From an uncultured Bacteroidales bacterium (lineage in GTDB: Bacteria > Bacteroidota > Bacteroidia > Bacteroidales > UBA932): 12,827 bases of DNA. The stretch lies in contig CALCHD010000038.1 in assembly GCA_937901105.1 (NCBI GenBank), positions 1 through 12,827 of the forward strand. The letters run 5' to 3'. Position 1 is the first letter of the stretch. Every line of letters starts with the position of its first letter. The notes under the pieces are model-generated. The model had not been told where the DNA came from. It saw only the letters and a program-made list of their open reading frames with translations, and ran no database searches. This document shows, piece by piece, positions 1 through 7,046 of this stretch. The translations under genes and the position numbers were made by a program.

Positions 1-329
1 TCCACTATTGTGGATGATATCTCTGTCAATGCAGCCAGCGTAGCCGGCTCATCATTTATAAAATTCCTTGTCCTTCCAGCTGGCGAAATCACCCTTCTCA
101 AGATCAGGGGTTCACCGTCTGTTTCAAACTCACCCTCAACTACACAGTTCCTTGAACTGTCCTTCAGCGCCGAAACATCACCCTTTCCTCCCAAAAGAAG
201 CGAAAGTGCCCCCAGCATGATTGATTTTCCTGCTCCTGTCTCGCCGGTAATAATTACCAGTCCGGAAGGAAACTCAATATCTAGATTCTCAATTAACGCG
301 TAGTTCTGTATGGTAAGTCTTTTAAGCAT
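1..329 (-). CDS. recN: DNA repair ATPase RecN, N-terminal part (cut by window edge)
   Basis: RecN is an SMC-like ATPase that acts at DNA double-strand breaks in the cytoplasm. Only the first 109 codons are in the window. The protein begins MLKRLTIQNYALIENLDIEF, the usual RecN opening strand. A Walker A motif GETGAGKS follows at residues 29-36, and then LGALSLLLGGKGD, typical of the region just after the RecN P-loop. The ATG shares its A with the TAA stop of coaBC (TAATG), so the two genes are probably translationally coupled and this is the last visible gene of the trxB-bamD-rpoZ-coaBC-recN series. The coiled coil and Walker B regions lie outside the window. Identification rests on the N-terminal ATPase segment, which is distinctive. 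Confidence 0.93.
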   Translation of the reverse strand, partial: MLKRLTIQNYALIENLDIEFPSGLVIITGETGAGKSIMLGALSLLLGGKGDVSALKDSSRNCVVEGEFETDGEPLILRRVISPAGRTRNFINDEPATLAALTEISSTIV

Positions 330-1525
330 TACATAAGTGTCTCTATGTTATCCACAATATCAGCAGCCACTTCACCTTTGCTCTTCAAAGAACACTCAAC
401 AGGCTCCCTGTCCTTAAAGAAAAGGGTAACCTTGTTTGTATCATGGCCAAATCCTGCGCCACTGTCTCTCATTGAATTGAGGACAATCATATCAAGCTTC
501 TTACGCTCCAGCTTGCCTGCAGCGTTAGCACGCTCATCATTAGTTTCAAGGGCAAATCCCACAGCTACAGTACCTTTGCCCCTGTTCTCACCTACCCATG
601 CAGCAATGTCATTGGTAGGGGTAAGCTCCAGGTTATAATTGCTCTTCTCCCTCTTTATCTTCTGCTCTCCCACATGGGCAACTGTAAAGTCCGCCACTGC
701 AGCACACAGTATTACAACATCCGCACCTGGAACATTCTCCTTGGTTGCTTCAAACATCTCCTTTGCAGTAATAACATCCACAACCTTAACATTAGGCAAG
801 GTTGCCTTCACATTCACCGGACCGCTCACCACCACAACATCAGCTCCCCTCAAGGCAGCCTCCCTTGCAAGTGCGTATGCCATTTTTCCCGACGAATGGT
901 TGGTTATATATCTCACAGGATCAATCGGTTCCCTTGTAGGGCCTGCTGTAATGACAACCTTTTTTCCTTTCATTGAACCGCCTGCAGCAAAGATAGCCTC
1001 CACCTGCGCTACAATTTCATCAGGTTCAGCCATTCTTCCTTTGCCCTCAAGTCCGCTGGCAAGCTCGCCGCTGCCCGGCTCAATTATCTCAACGCCCCAC
1101 TCCTTCAAGACGCCCAGATTCCTCTGGGTAGAAGGATGCCTGTACATATCCAAGTCCATGGCAGGTGCAACTGCAACCTTGCATTTGGCTGAAAGGTACG
1201 ATGTAAGAAGCAGGTTGTCCGCAACACCGGAAACCATCTTGCCTATGGTATTTGCCGAGCAAGGTGCTATCAGGTACAAGTCTGCCCATATACCCAATGA
1301 GACATGGCTGTTCCAGTCTCCGTTCTCCGGATTATAGAAATCAACCAGGATAGGATTCTTGGACAAGGTTGCCATAGTAAGCGGAGTTATGAACTGCTTT
1401 GCCATCTCCGTCATTACAACCTTAACCTCTGCGCCCTGCTTTACAAGAGCCCTTACAAGCATTGCCGACTTGTATGCCGCAATGCTTCCGGTAACTCCCA
1501 AAAGGATATGTTTGCCCTTCAACAT
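329..1525 (-). CDS. coaBC: Bifunctional phosphopantothenoylcysteine decarboxylase / phosphopantothenate-cysteine ligase
   Basis: This enzyme joins cysteine to 4'-phosphopantothenate and then decarboxylates the product to 4'-phosphopantetheine, two steps of coenzyme A synthesis. The 398-residue length is normal for the fused protein. The flavin-dependent CoaC half (about 1-185) shows GVTGSIAAYK at 10-19, the catalytic histidine in WNSHVSL (H74), PCSANT at 88-93 and PAMDLDMY at 121-128. The CoaB half (about 187-398) shows AGPTREPIDPVRYITNHSSG (N209) and KIKRE with K289, matching the nucleotide- and substrate-binding residues of E. coli Dfp. One oddity: the CoaC clamp, usually LACGxxGxGRM, reads LASGLEGKGRM, so the position of E. 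coli Cys158 is Ser157. The start lies 18 bases after the rpoZ-like gene. Confident. Confidence 0.96.
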   Translation of the reverse strand: MLKGKHILLGVTGSIAAYKSAMLVRALVKQGAEVKVVMTEMAKQFITPLTMATLSKNPILVDFYNPENGDWNSHVSLGIWADLYLIAPCSANTIGKMVSGVADNLLLTSYLSAKCKVAVAPAMDLDMYRHPSTQRNLGVLKEWGVEIIEPGSGELASGLEGKGRMAEPDEIVAQVEAIFAAGGSMKGKKVVITAGPTREPIDPVRYITNHSSGKMAYALAREAALRGADVVVVSGPVNVKATLPNVKVVDVITAKEMFEATKENVPGADVVILCAAVADFTVAHVGEQKIKREKSNYNLELTPTNDIAAWVGENRGKGTVAVGFALETNDERANAAGKLERKKLDMIVLNSMRDSGAGFGHDTNKVTLFFKDREPVECSLKSKGEVAADIVDNIETLM

Positions 1526-1543
1526 GAAAATGGGGATTTTGTA

Positions 1544-1861
1544 TTATGCCTCAACTTTGCGTGAGTAGATCTCACCGCTCTGGAACTCCTTGATAGCAAC
1601 CAATGTTGGTTTTGGAAGCTTCTCATAGTGACGTGAAATCTCAATCTGCTCCCTGTTCTCAAAAGTCTCCTCCAAAGTATCTGCAAAATTTGAGAACTCC
1701 TCAAGTTTGGCGCTGAGCTCCTGCTTAACCTCAGCAGCAATCTGGTTTGCTCTTTTTGCAATGATCATTGTAGACTCATAGATATTGCCTGTAGGCTCTG
1801 CAAGCTCGCTCAAATTTCTGGTAACGGTATTACCGTAAACCTTGTACTCTTTTTTCTCCAT
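1544..1861 (-). CDS. rpoZ: RNA polymerase omega subunit-like protein (Bacteroidota type)
   Basis: A 105-residue protein. The segment GNIYESTMIIAKRANQIAAE (residues 25-44) matches the conserved helix of omega/Rpb6 proteins (an arginine-alanine pair in a long helix after a short strand), and KPTLVAIKEFQSGEI near the C-terminus fits the end of the family. Omega helps the beta' subunit fold and join RNA polymerase. The position between bamD and coaBC is what I recall for this gene in Bacteroidota and supports the call. The start codon lies 6 bases after the bamD stop, so the genes are almost certainly cotranscribed. The middle (48-78) is rich in charged residues and probably helical. Assigned from the motif and context; overall similarity to proteobacterial omega is low. 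Confidence 0.8.
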   Translation of the reverse strand: MEKKEYKVYGNTVTRNLSELAEPTGNIYESTMIIAKRANQIAAEVKQELSAKLEEFSNFADTLEETFENREQIEISRHYEKLPKPTLVAIKEFQSGEIYSRKVEA

Positions 1862-1867
1862 TTTATT

Positions 1868-2692
1868 CTATTGTTCTTTTGATTTGTCTGTTGATTTTGG
1901 TTTGATGGCAAGATGCTCTACTTTAGCATAAAGCTCATCCAGTTCCTTCTTGTGCTTTGAATCAGGATACTCGCTTATGAAATTATAGTAGTCATCTATG
2001 AAATCGAGGTATCTCTCCTTCTGCTTGTCCTTCACACTGTTAAGTGCATACTTGTAGGATGCCATGGCAGTGTAGTACAATACATCCTCCCTGTAACGGT
2101 TGTCCGCATTCTCCTTAAGGACATTCTTCAAGGCATACCTTGCAGCCTGATAATCCTCCATTGTATAATAGATCTTTGCAGACTCAAGGCTCTTTCTCTC
2201 CAACCTCTCCATAAGCTCATCCATCATTCCCTTACATACAGGATAGTACTCGCTCTCTGGATTCTCATACATGAACTCGCTAATGACTGCCATAGCCTTT
2301 CTGGTTGGGGTCTGGTCAAGCTCGTATCTCAATGTCTCATCAAAAAGGCACTTGATCCTCAAATATTTTGCCTCAATGGTAAAGGCACTTCTAGGGTAAA
2401 CCTCAATAAACTTTGCCAAAGCAGCCTCTGCTGTCTCATAGTCTCCATACTTGAAGTTGCACAGTCCATGATAGAAGCTTACAGTGTCCTCCTGTGGCAA
2501 ACCCTGTACAAGAAGGTTAAGATGGTCAAATACATCAGCAGCCTTCTTGAACTTTCCCTGATTGAAATATTCAAATGCCGCCTTATACTTGAAGTCAACA
2601 TCCTGGCTCTTCATCACTTTCTCATAATGAGATGAACATGAAACCTGCACTAGGGCAAGCAGCACTACTGCCAATATTTTTCTTAACTGCAT
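1868..2692 (-). CDS. bamD: Outer membrane protein assembly lipoprotein BamD
   Basis: BamD is the essential TPR lipoprotein of the BAM complex, which inserts beta-barrel proteins into the outer membrane. The 274-residue protein starts with a lipoprotein signal: charged MQLRK, hydrophobic ILAVVLLALV, then a cysteine at residue 19 followed by SS. TPR-like helices follow, for example KYKAAFEYFNQGKFKKAADV, FKYGDYETAEAALAKFIEVY and YTMEDYQAARYALKNVL, with BamD hallmarks such as YPRSAFTIEAKYLRIKC. The frame stays open to 2959, but that extension lies inside trxB in another frame and would hide the signal peptide, so the ATG at 2692 was chosen. This leaves a 10-base gap after trxB. The C-terminus is lysine- and serine-rich. 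Confident from length, signal and TPR pattern. Confidence 0.9.
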   Translation of the reverse strand: MQLRKILAVVLLALVQVSCSSHYEKVMKSQDVDFKYKAAFEYFNQGKFKKAADVFDHLNLLVQGLPQEDTVSFYHGLCNFKYGDYETAEAALAKFIEVYPRSAFTIEAKYLRIKCLFDETLRYELDQTPTRKAMAVISEFMYENPESEYYPVCKGMMDELMERLERKSLESAKIYYTMEDYQAARYALKNVLKENADNRYREDVLYYTAMASYKYALNSVKDKQKERYLDFIDDYYNFISEYPDSKHKKELDELYAKVEHLAIKPKSTDKSKEQ

Positions 2693-2702
2693 ATACGTCT
2701 CT

Positions 2703-3635
2703 TTAGTTTTCCTGCAAAAATTTCTCTGCATCCATTGCCGCCCTGCAGCCGCTTCCTGCAGCCGCAATTGCCTGACGGTATGTAGGGTCCTGAACATCAC
2801 CTGCTGCAAATACACCAGGGACATTGGTCTTCTGGCTCTTGCCCTCTGTAATGATATATCCCTCACTGTTGGTCTCAATGAACTCCTTGAATACCTCTGA
2901 ATTAGGATGGTGGCCAATAGCAAGGAAGAAGCCGTGGATCTTGATCTCACTCTCCTCACCTGTCCTGTTGTTTACAAGCGCCGCACCTGTAACACCAAAG
3001 TCATCACCAAGAATCTCCTTGGTACTGGTATTCCAAAGCACCTCAATATTAGGGGTATTGAGAACCCTCTCCTGCATTGCCTTTGAAGCTCTCAAGACAT
3101 CTCTCCTTACAATCAGATACACTTTGTTGCACAAGCTTGCAAGGTAGGTTGCCTCCTCACATGCAGTGTCACCGCCACCTACAACGGCAACATCCTTCTT
3201 TCTGTAGAAAAAGCCGTCACATGTAGCACATGCAGAAACGCCCTGGCCCCTGAACTTCTCTTCTGAAGGAAGGCCAAGATATTTTGCAGTTGCACCTGTT
3301 GCAATAATTACTGTATCAGCCTCAATTTTCTTTTCAGAATCAATCTCCAAAGCAAACGGCCTCTTTGAGAAATCAACTTTTGTTACAGCACCGTAACGCA
3401 CCTCGGTACCGAATCTCTGGGCCTGTTTCTTAAGGTCCTCCATCAGCTCGTTTCCGGTAATGCCCTCCGGATATCCTGGAAAATTGTCTATCTCTGTTGT
3501 TGTAGTAAGCTGTCCGCCAGGCTGTCCGCCTTCGTAAACCACTGGGTTCAAGTTAGCCCTGGACGCATAAATGGCAGCTGTATACCCCGCAGGGCCGCTA
3601 CCGATAATCAAACATTTAATTCTCTCTATTTCCAT
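2703..3635 (-). CDS. trxB: Thioredoxin-disulfide reductase
   Basis: A flavoenzyme that passes electrons from NADPH to thioredoxin in the cytoplasm. The 310-residue protein has the full low-molecular-weight TrxB layout: FAD-binding GSGPAG at 12-17, GGQPGGQL at 36-43, the redox pair CATC at 136-139, NADPH-binding GGGDTA at 153-158 with the arginine pair VRRD at 176-179, and the FAD-contacting FAAGDV at 276-281. It starts 21 bases after the Gate-family gene and has its own -7 promoter element overlapping that gene's stop codon, so it may be transcribed both by read-through and independently. bamD follows 10 bases later. Nothing essential is missing. Confident. Confidence 0.97.
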   Translation of the reverse strand: MEIERIKCLIIGSGPAGYTAAIYASRANLNPVVYEGGQPGGQLTTTTEIDNFPGYPEGITGNELMEDLKKQAQRFGTEVRYGAVTKVDFSKRPFALEIDSEKKIEADTVIIATGATAKYLGLPSEEKFRGQGVSACATCDGFFYRKKDVAVVGGGDTACEEATYLASLCNKVYLIVRRDVLRASKAMQERVLNTPNIEVLWNTSTKEILGDDFGVTGAALVNNRTGEESEIKIHGFFLAIGHHPNSEVFKEFIETNSEGYIITEGKSQKTNVPGVFAAGDVQDPTYRQAIAAAGSGCRAAMDAEKFLQEN

Positions 3636-3651
3636 AATACATAATATCTTG

Positions 3652-3659
3652 CAAAGTTA
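3652..3659 (-). promoter_or_regulatory. -7 promoter element for trxB operon
   Basis: On the minus strand this reads TAACTTTG, an exact fit to the Bacteroidota -7 consensus TAnnTTTG. It overlaps the TAA stop of the upstream Gate-family gene and leaves 16 bases before the trxB ATG. No clear TTG is found at the -33 distance, which lowers confidence. If active, it allows the trxB-bamD-rpoZ-coaBC-recN series to be expressed apart from the membrane protein gene. Confidence 0.5.
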
Positions 3660-4595
3660 ACAATTTTTTTTGAATAGCTTATCTTTTATATAATATTCAG
3701 CCCTTAATTCCCATACCAGCACAAAAGAGCCAAACCATCGGGATAAAAGGAGAACATACCATACTGCTCCCATTGCTGAGAGGAGAAAAAGGTCCTCAAA
3801 GTTACTGTGGGAGATTGAGATATGCGTATTCAAAAGATTGACATCCCTGTTTGAGACATTTCCGCTCTCCACCTCTTCCATCATCACTGCAGCACCGTAG
3901 GCCAACCCAAGTGTGTTTGCCACAATCCACAGGAACGATGTTCTGGCAGGAAGGCCGAAAAAGGCAAGCGGATATTTCAGGAACTTTGACACCCACCTGA
4001 TTACACCATACTCGGCCAGAATCTTCTGCACAATTGCCAAAGTATATATAAGTGTTGTCATCTTCACCACTACCACCGCCGTAGACGAAAGCCACTCCTT
4101 GAACAGGGTCATAAAATCAACATCAGCCGCATATCCGCCCCCCGCAATCTCCTTCATTCCACCCGGCAGAATCCTATTCAATAAAAATGCCAAAGTAAAG
4201 GCAGAAACTGTCCTTACAATAACTATTCTCACCGCAGAGGTGCCCGTCTTTTTCTGCACAGCAGTTTCGGTTATCATGTTATGGGCACACAACACCATGG
4301 TACTCAATATTGTAAGAACCCTCACATCAAAGTCAAACGACACAGCAACCGAGATTGCCGCATACACATTTACAAAATAGCCTGTCACAAAAGGGAGCGC
4401 CGCCTCTCCAGGAAGGCCTATACTGTTGAAAATAGGGGCAAGCATCTGCGATATTACAGGCAGCACCTTAAAATATTTAAGGAACATTATTGTAAAGGAG
4501 ACGCCTACAGTAATCTTCAGAAGCCATATACAAGTTTTTGTTGTACCGGGCAGTACACTCTTTATGCACCACAATATTTTTTCCTTGGCTTTCAT
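3657..4595 (-). CDS. Nucleoside-recognition (Gate) domain membrane protein
   Basis: A 312-residue polytopic inner-membrane protein, with about eight hydrophobic segments estimated by eye. It resembles the nucleoside-recognition/Gate family that includes SpmA, SpmB and YjiH. The family is named after nucleoside transporter gates, and most members have no proven substrate. Two related halves can be seen. The first has GLPGEAALPFVTGYFVNVYA (residues about 60-79) followed by LCAHNMITET. The second has FGLPARTSFLWIVANTLGLA followed by ISISHSNFED. Each pairs a Gly-Leu-Pro helix start with a later histidine/asparagine motif, suggesting internal duplication with inverted topology. It diverges from the NigD-like gene under its own -7 element and lies directly upstream of trxB. 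It could be a transporter or a membrane scaffold; the substrate cannot be told from sequence. Confidence 0.75.
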   Translation of the reverse strand: MKAKEKILWCIKSVLPGTTKTCIWLLKITVGVSFTIMFLKYFKVLPVISQMLAPIFNSIGLPGEAALPFVTGYFVNVYAAISVAVSFDFDVRVLTILSTMVLCAHNMITETAVQKKTGTSAVRIVIVRTVSAFTLAFLLNRILPGGMKEIAGGGYAADVDFMTLFKEWLSSTAVVVVKMTTLIYTLAIVQKILAEYGVIRWVSKFLKYPLAFFGLPARTSFLWIVANTLGLAYGAAVMMEEVESGNVSNRDVNLLNTHISISHSNFEDLFLLSAMGAVWYVLLLSRWFGSFVLVWELRAEYYIKDKLFKKNC

Positions 4596-4611
4596 ACATC
4601 AAATTTTGGCG

Positions 4612-4619
4612 CAAATTTA
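4612..4619 (-). promoter_or_regulatory. -7 promoter element for Gate-family gene
   Basis: The minus strand reads TAAATTTG, an exact TAnnTTTG match, with 16 bases between it and the ATG at 4595. That is the same spacing as the trxB element. No convincing -33 TTG is present. It lies just beside the divergent promoter of the NigD-like gene, so the two transcription units share a 108-base control region. Confidence 0.55.
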
Positions 4620-4627
4620 CACCATAA

Positions 4628-4659
4628 TTTGAATTGTGGAACACATTTTGATATATTTG
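4628..4659 (+). promoter_or_regulatory. Complete Bacteroidota promoter for NigD-like gene
   Basis: A TTTG -33 box (4628-4631) and a TATATTTG -7 box (4652-4659) are separated by exactly 20 bases, within the spacing typical of the primary sigma factor of Bacteroidota. The start codon lies 44 bases downstream of the -7 box, giving a leader of roughly 40 bases. This is one of the two best-formed promoters in the window, the other being that of the PerR-like gene. Confidence 0.75.
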
Positions 4660-4703
4660 CACCCCGTAAACAACAGGAGAAACAATATATTAACACTAAT
4701 AAA

Positions 4704-5402
4704 ATGAAAAGATTCCTTACAATTATCCTTGCTGCAATGCTGATTGTTCCAGTTATGCAGTCCTGCGAAAAATCAGGGTCAGAGCAGCCAGAAAAATCTG
4801 TGCTTGCAACAGTACTTCCTTATTGGAACGAAGTTGGCTTCGCATGCCAGCTGGACAACGGAGAAACTCTGTATCCCGGCAAATTGAGAATCAAATATGA
4901 GGTAAACAGCGAGATGGCGCAGCGTGCAATCATCTACTTTTCGGAGATAAACTCTCCTGTTCAGGGATTTACCTACAATGCTGACATCTTTGACATCATC
5001 AATATCACAACAAAGGATATTGAGACTCTTAAAAATGCAGAGGATGATATCTTTACAGATGCTATAAAAGTAGACAAGATTGCCATCAGCGGAGACTACA
5101 TCAACGTTGAGTATTCTGTAATGGTTGACCCTAATACAGCCAACCAGAAAGTTGATATCTGCCTGTTTGACAACCTGATCAACGGAACTCCGGAGTATGA
5201 TGAGTACTATCCGCTTGAACTGAAGGTGAAATGCACGCCATCTGTATCTGCCAATAAAGGCAAGCTTGTAAGCAACATGGCTTGTTTCTATATCGGTTCA
5301 TACAGACTGAACAGACTAAACTGCGACGGATACCAGATTTCATACAAGGACATTGAATCCAACGGGACCAAGACATATACTGTAACTCCACAGAATAAAT
5401 AA
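4704..5402 (+). CDS. NigD-like lipoprotein
   Basis: A 232-residue exported lipoprotein. MKRFLTIILAAMLIVPVMQS forms a signal peptide with the lipidated cysteine at residue 21. The rest resembles the NigD-like family of Bacteroidales: an N-terminal strand region with LDNGETLYPGKLRIKYEV, then FDIINITTKDI and the characteristic IAISGDYINVEYSVMV, followed by a strand-rich C-terminal domain. NigD was named from the nig (nim-inducing) locus of Prevotella; the biochemical role of the family is unknown. The frame is open back to 4281, but that part lies antisense to the Gate-family gene and upstream of the promoter, so the ATG before the signal peptide was chosen. It is transcribed alone from 4628-4659 and ends at a strong hairpin. 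The family call rests on remembered motif patterns. Confidence 0.75.
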   Translation: MKRFLTIILAAMLIVPVMQSCEKSGSEQPEKSVLATVLPYWNEVGFACQLDNGETLYPGKLRIKYEVNSEMAQRAIIYFSEINSPVQGFTYNADIFDIINITTKDIETLKNAEDDIFTDAIKVDKIAISGDYINVEYSVMVDPNTANQKVDICLFDNLINGTPEYDEYYPLELKVKCTPSVSANKGKLVSNMACFYIGSYRLNRLNCDGYQISYKDIESNGTKTYTVTPQNK

Positions 5403-5433
5403 AGAGAACAGTCTGAAACTTTTAAATTGACAT

Positions 5434-5465
5434 ATCCCTGCCGGAGCTCCGGCAGGGATTTTTTT
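5434..5465 (+). terminator. Rho-independent terminator after NigD-like gene
   Basis: A perfect inverted repeat runs from 5434 to 5459 (ATCCCTGCCGG, loop AGCT, CCGGCAGGGAT), giving an 11-bp GC-rich stem, and a run of seven T follows (5459-5465). It works in the plus direction. On the minus strand no T-run follows the stem, so it is less likely to terminate gadC, whose stop is at 5472. Confidence 0.9.
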
Positions 5466-5471
5466 CAGTTT

Positions 5472-6941
5472 TCAATTTCCGCCCATTTTTTCCTCCCAGT
5501 GGAACGGTTCAAACTCTGTATTCTTGTCTACCCAGCTCTCTTTTCTTCTTGCATATATTATTAATGGTATCACCACCATAACAATGCATCCTATTACAAG
5601 TACCGAATACCACACCGCATTGCTTCCTGTGGCAATCTGGCCCGGAGGTATAAAGCTCAGCACAAAGGCAAGCAAAGATCCGCAGAAGCCCAACCCGCTT
5701 ACAATCCAGATCAAGCCGTTTCCATTCTTTCCTATCCTGTAAGGACGCTCTTCCTTTTTCATATTGTACCTCAACCTGATTGCTGCCGCAAACATCATCA
5801 TATACATAATAAGATACAAGATAACGGTAAGCTGGCTCAATATCTGATAGAAGCTCTGAACAGAAGGCATTATCACAAACAACAAGCTCAATAGGGTAAC
5901 AATACCACCCTGCACAAGAAGAATATTGCGCTGTACACCATTCTCATTTGCCTTCTGGAAAAATGGAGGGAGATAACCTGCCTTTCCAACTGCATAGATA
6001 CCTTTTGACGGACCCGAAACCCAGGTAAGTACACTTGCCAACACACCAAAAGCCAATGCTATTGCAATTATTGGAGAAAGCCAGCTGGCCCTAAGGAATG
6101 CAAAATATTTGTCAAAACCTATAAGAAGGCTCTGGGTAAGGCTGATATCCTTCTGAGGGATTATCACTCCCAATGCAAATGTTCCAAGCACGAAAATGAC
6201 AACTGTGATGACCGCACCTATGAATATAGCTTTAGGATAATTCTTGGCCGGATTCTCCATATCTGTAACATGAATACCGCTCATCTCCATTCCTGCATAG
6301 AAGAGGAATATTCCCGACGCCAGCACAAGATTATTGAAATTGCTCAAATCAGGGAAGAAATTGCCATGGAAATCCATTTGAGGGGTTCCACCCATCAACA
6401 GGTAGACAATACCCAGCACAACCAACAGTGCAGCCGGGATGATTGTACCTACCAGACCGCCAATCTTTGACACCTTGGCCACCCACCCCATACCTTTGAG
6501 CGAAATGAATGTGGCAAGCCAGTAGATGCTCAATACTACAATCAGAGAATAAACCTTATTGGAAGCCAGAGACATGTCATACACCTGGTTCATACCTATG
6601 AATGCAATTGCAACTGCACCAAAAGTCAGGACTGTGGGGTACCATATTGTACTCTGTATCCATTGGATCCAAATTGCAAGAAATCCCCATTTCTTTCCAA
6701 AAGCCTCACCTACCCAACGGAACACACCACCCTGCTTGTCCTTGAACATGGCCGCCAGCTCGGCTGCCACCAGCGAGGTTGGAATAAGGAAAACTATAGC
6801 TGCAAAAAGATAATAGAATGCAGAACTGAGGCCATACTCTGCCTCTGCCGGCAAGCCTCTTAAACTTACCACTGCGGTAACATTCATGATTGCCAGGGTG
6901 AATACACCCAGCTTGGCAATCTGCTTAGTGTTATTAGCCAT
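5472..6941 (-). CDS. gadC: Glutamate:GABA antiporter, GadC-like (APC superfamily)
   Basis: An inner-membrane exchanger that imports glutamate and exports GABA, completing the proton-consuming cycle run by GadB. With the ATG at 6941 it has 489 residues and about twelve membrane helices. Matches to E. coli GadC include GGVFRWVGEAFGKKWGFLAI (71-90), the helix 6 region FYAGMEMSGIHVTDMENPAK (E219 in the place of GadC Glu218), WVSGPSKGIY at 307-316 and LSFIPPG at 428-434. After the last helix only about 25 residues remain, including HWEEKMGGN, much shorter than the E. coli C-plug that blocks the channel at neutral pH. An ATG at 6974 would add eleven residues and is less likely. It follows gadB after a 105-base gap holding a terminator. 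No promoter of its own was found. Confidence 0.9.
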   Translation of the reverse strand: MANNTKQIAKLGVFTLAIMNVTAVVSLRGLPAEAEYGLSSAFYYLFAAIVFLIPTSLVAAELAAMFKDKQGGVFRWVGEAFGKKWGFLAIWIQWIQSTIWYPTVLTFGAVAIAFIGMNQVYDMSLASNKVYSLIVVLSIYWLATFISLKGMGWVAKVSKIGGLVGTIIPAALLVVLGIVYLLMGGTPQMDFHGNFFPDLSNFNNLVLASGIFLFYAGMEMSGIHVTDMENPAKNYPKAIFIGAVITVVIFVLGTFALGVIIPQKDISLTQSLLIGFDKYFAFLRASWLSPIIAIALAFGVLASVLTWVSGPSKGIYAVGKAGYLPPFFQKANENGVQRNILLVQGGIVTLLSLLFVIMPSVQSFYQILSQLTVILYLIMYMMMFAAAIRLRYNMKKEERPYRIGKNGNGLIWIVSGLGFCGSLLAFVLSFIPPGQIATGSNAVWYSVLVIGCIVMVVIPLIIYARRKESWVDKNTEFEPFHWEEKMGGN

Positions 6942-7015
6942 ATCAAAAACTTTTAAAATTCCCGGAGATAACAACGTTGCGCAGGCTTTTGTTTAAAAAG
7001 TCCGTGCAGACCAAT

Positions 7016-7041
7016 AAAAAAGGGCACTTTAACGTGCCCTT
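7016..7041 (-). terminator. Rho-independent terminator between gadB and gadC
   Basis: Read on the minus strand: AAGGGCAC, a six-base loop, GTGCCCTT, then a run of T (complement of 7016-7021). The 8-bp stem begins 6 bases after the gadB stop. Because gadC lies on the same strand just beyond it, this should reduce gadC transcription relative to gadB unless there is read-through. In the other 75 bases up to gadC no TAnnTTTG promoter element is visible. Confidence 0.8.
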
Positions 7042-7046
7042 CCTGT

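Noticed and set aside
639..1337. Plus-strand open frame of 232 residues
   Set aside because: It is the antisense shadow of coaBC, which has complete family motifs; the plus frame shows no recognisable domain.
2693..2959. Extended N-terminus of the bamD frame (89 extra residues)
   Set aside because: It lies inside trxB in another frame, is arginine-rich low-complexity sequence, and would bury the lipoprotein signal that begins at 2692.
4281..4703. Extended N-terminus of the NigD-like frame
   Set aside because: It runs antisense through the Gate-family gene and lies mostly upstream of the promoter at 4628-4659; a clear signal peptide begins at 4704.
6942..6974. Upstream start for gadC
   Set aside because: The extra eleven residues (MLSPGILKVFD) are not typical of the family opening; MANNTKQ directly precedes the first helix.
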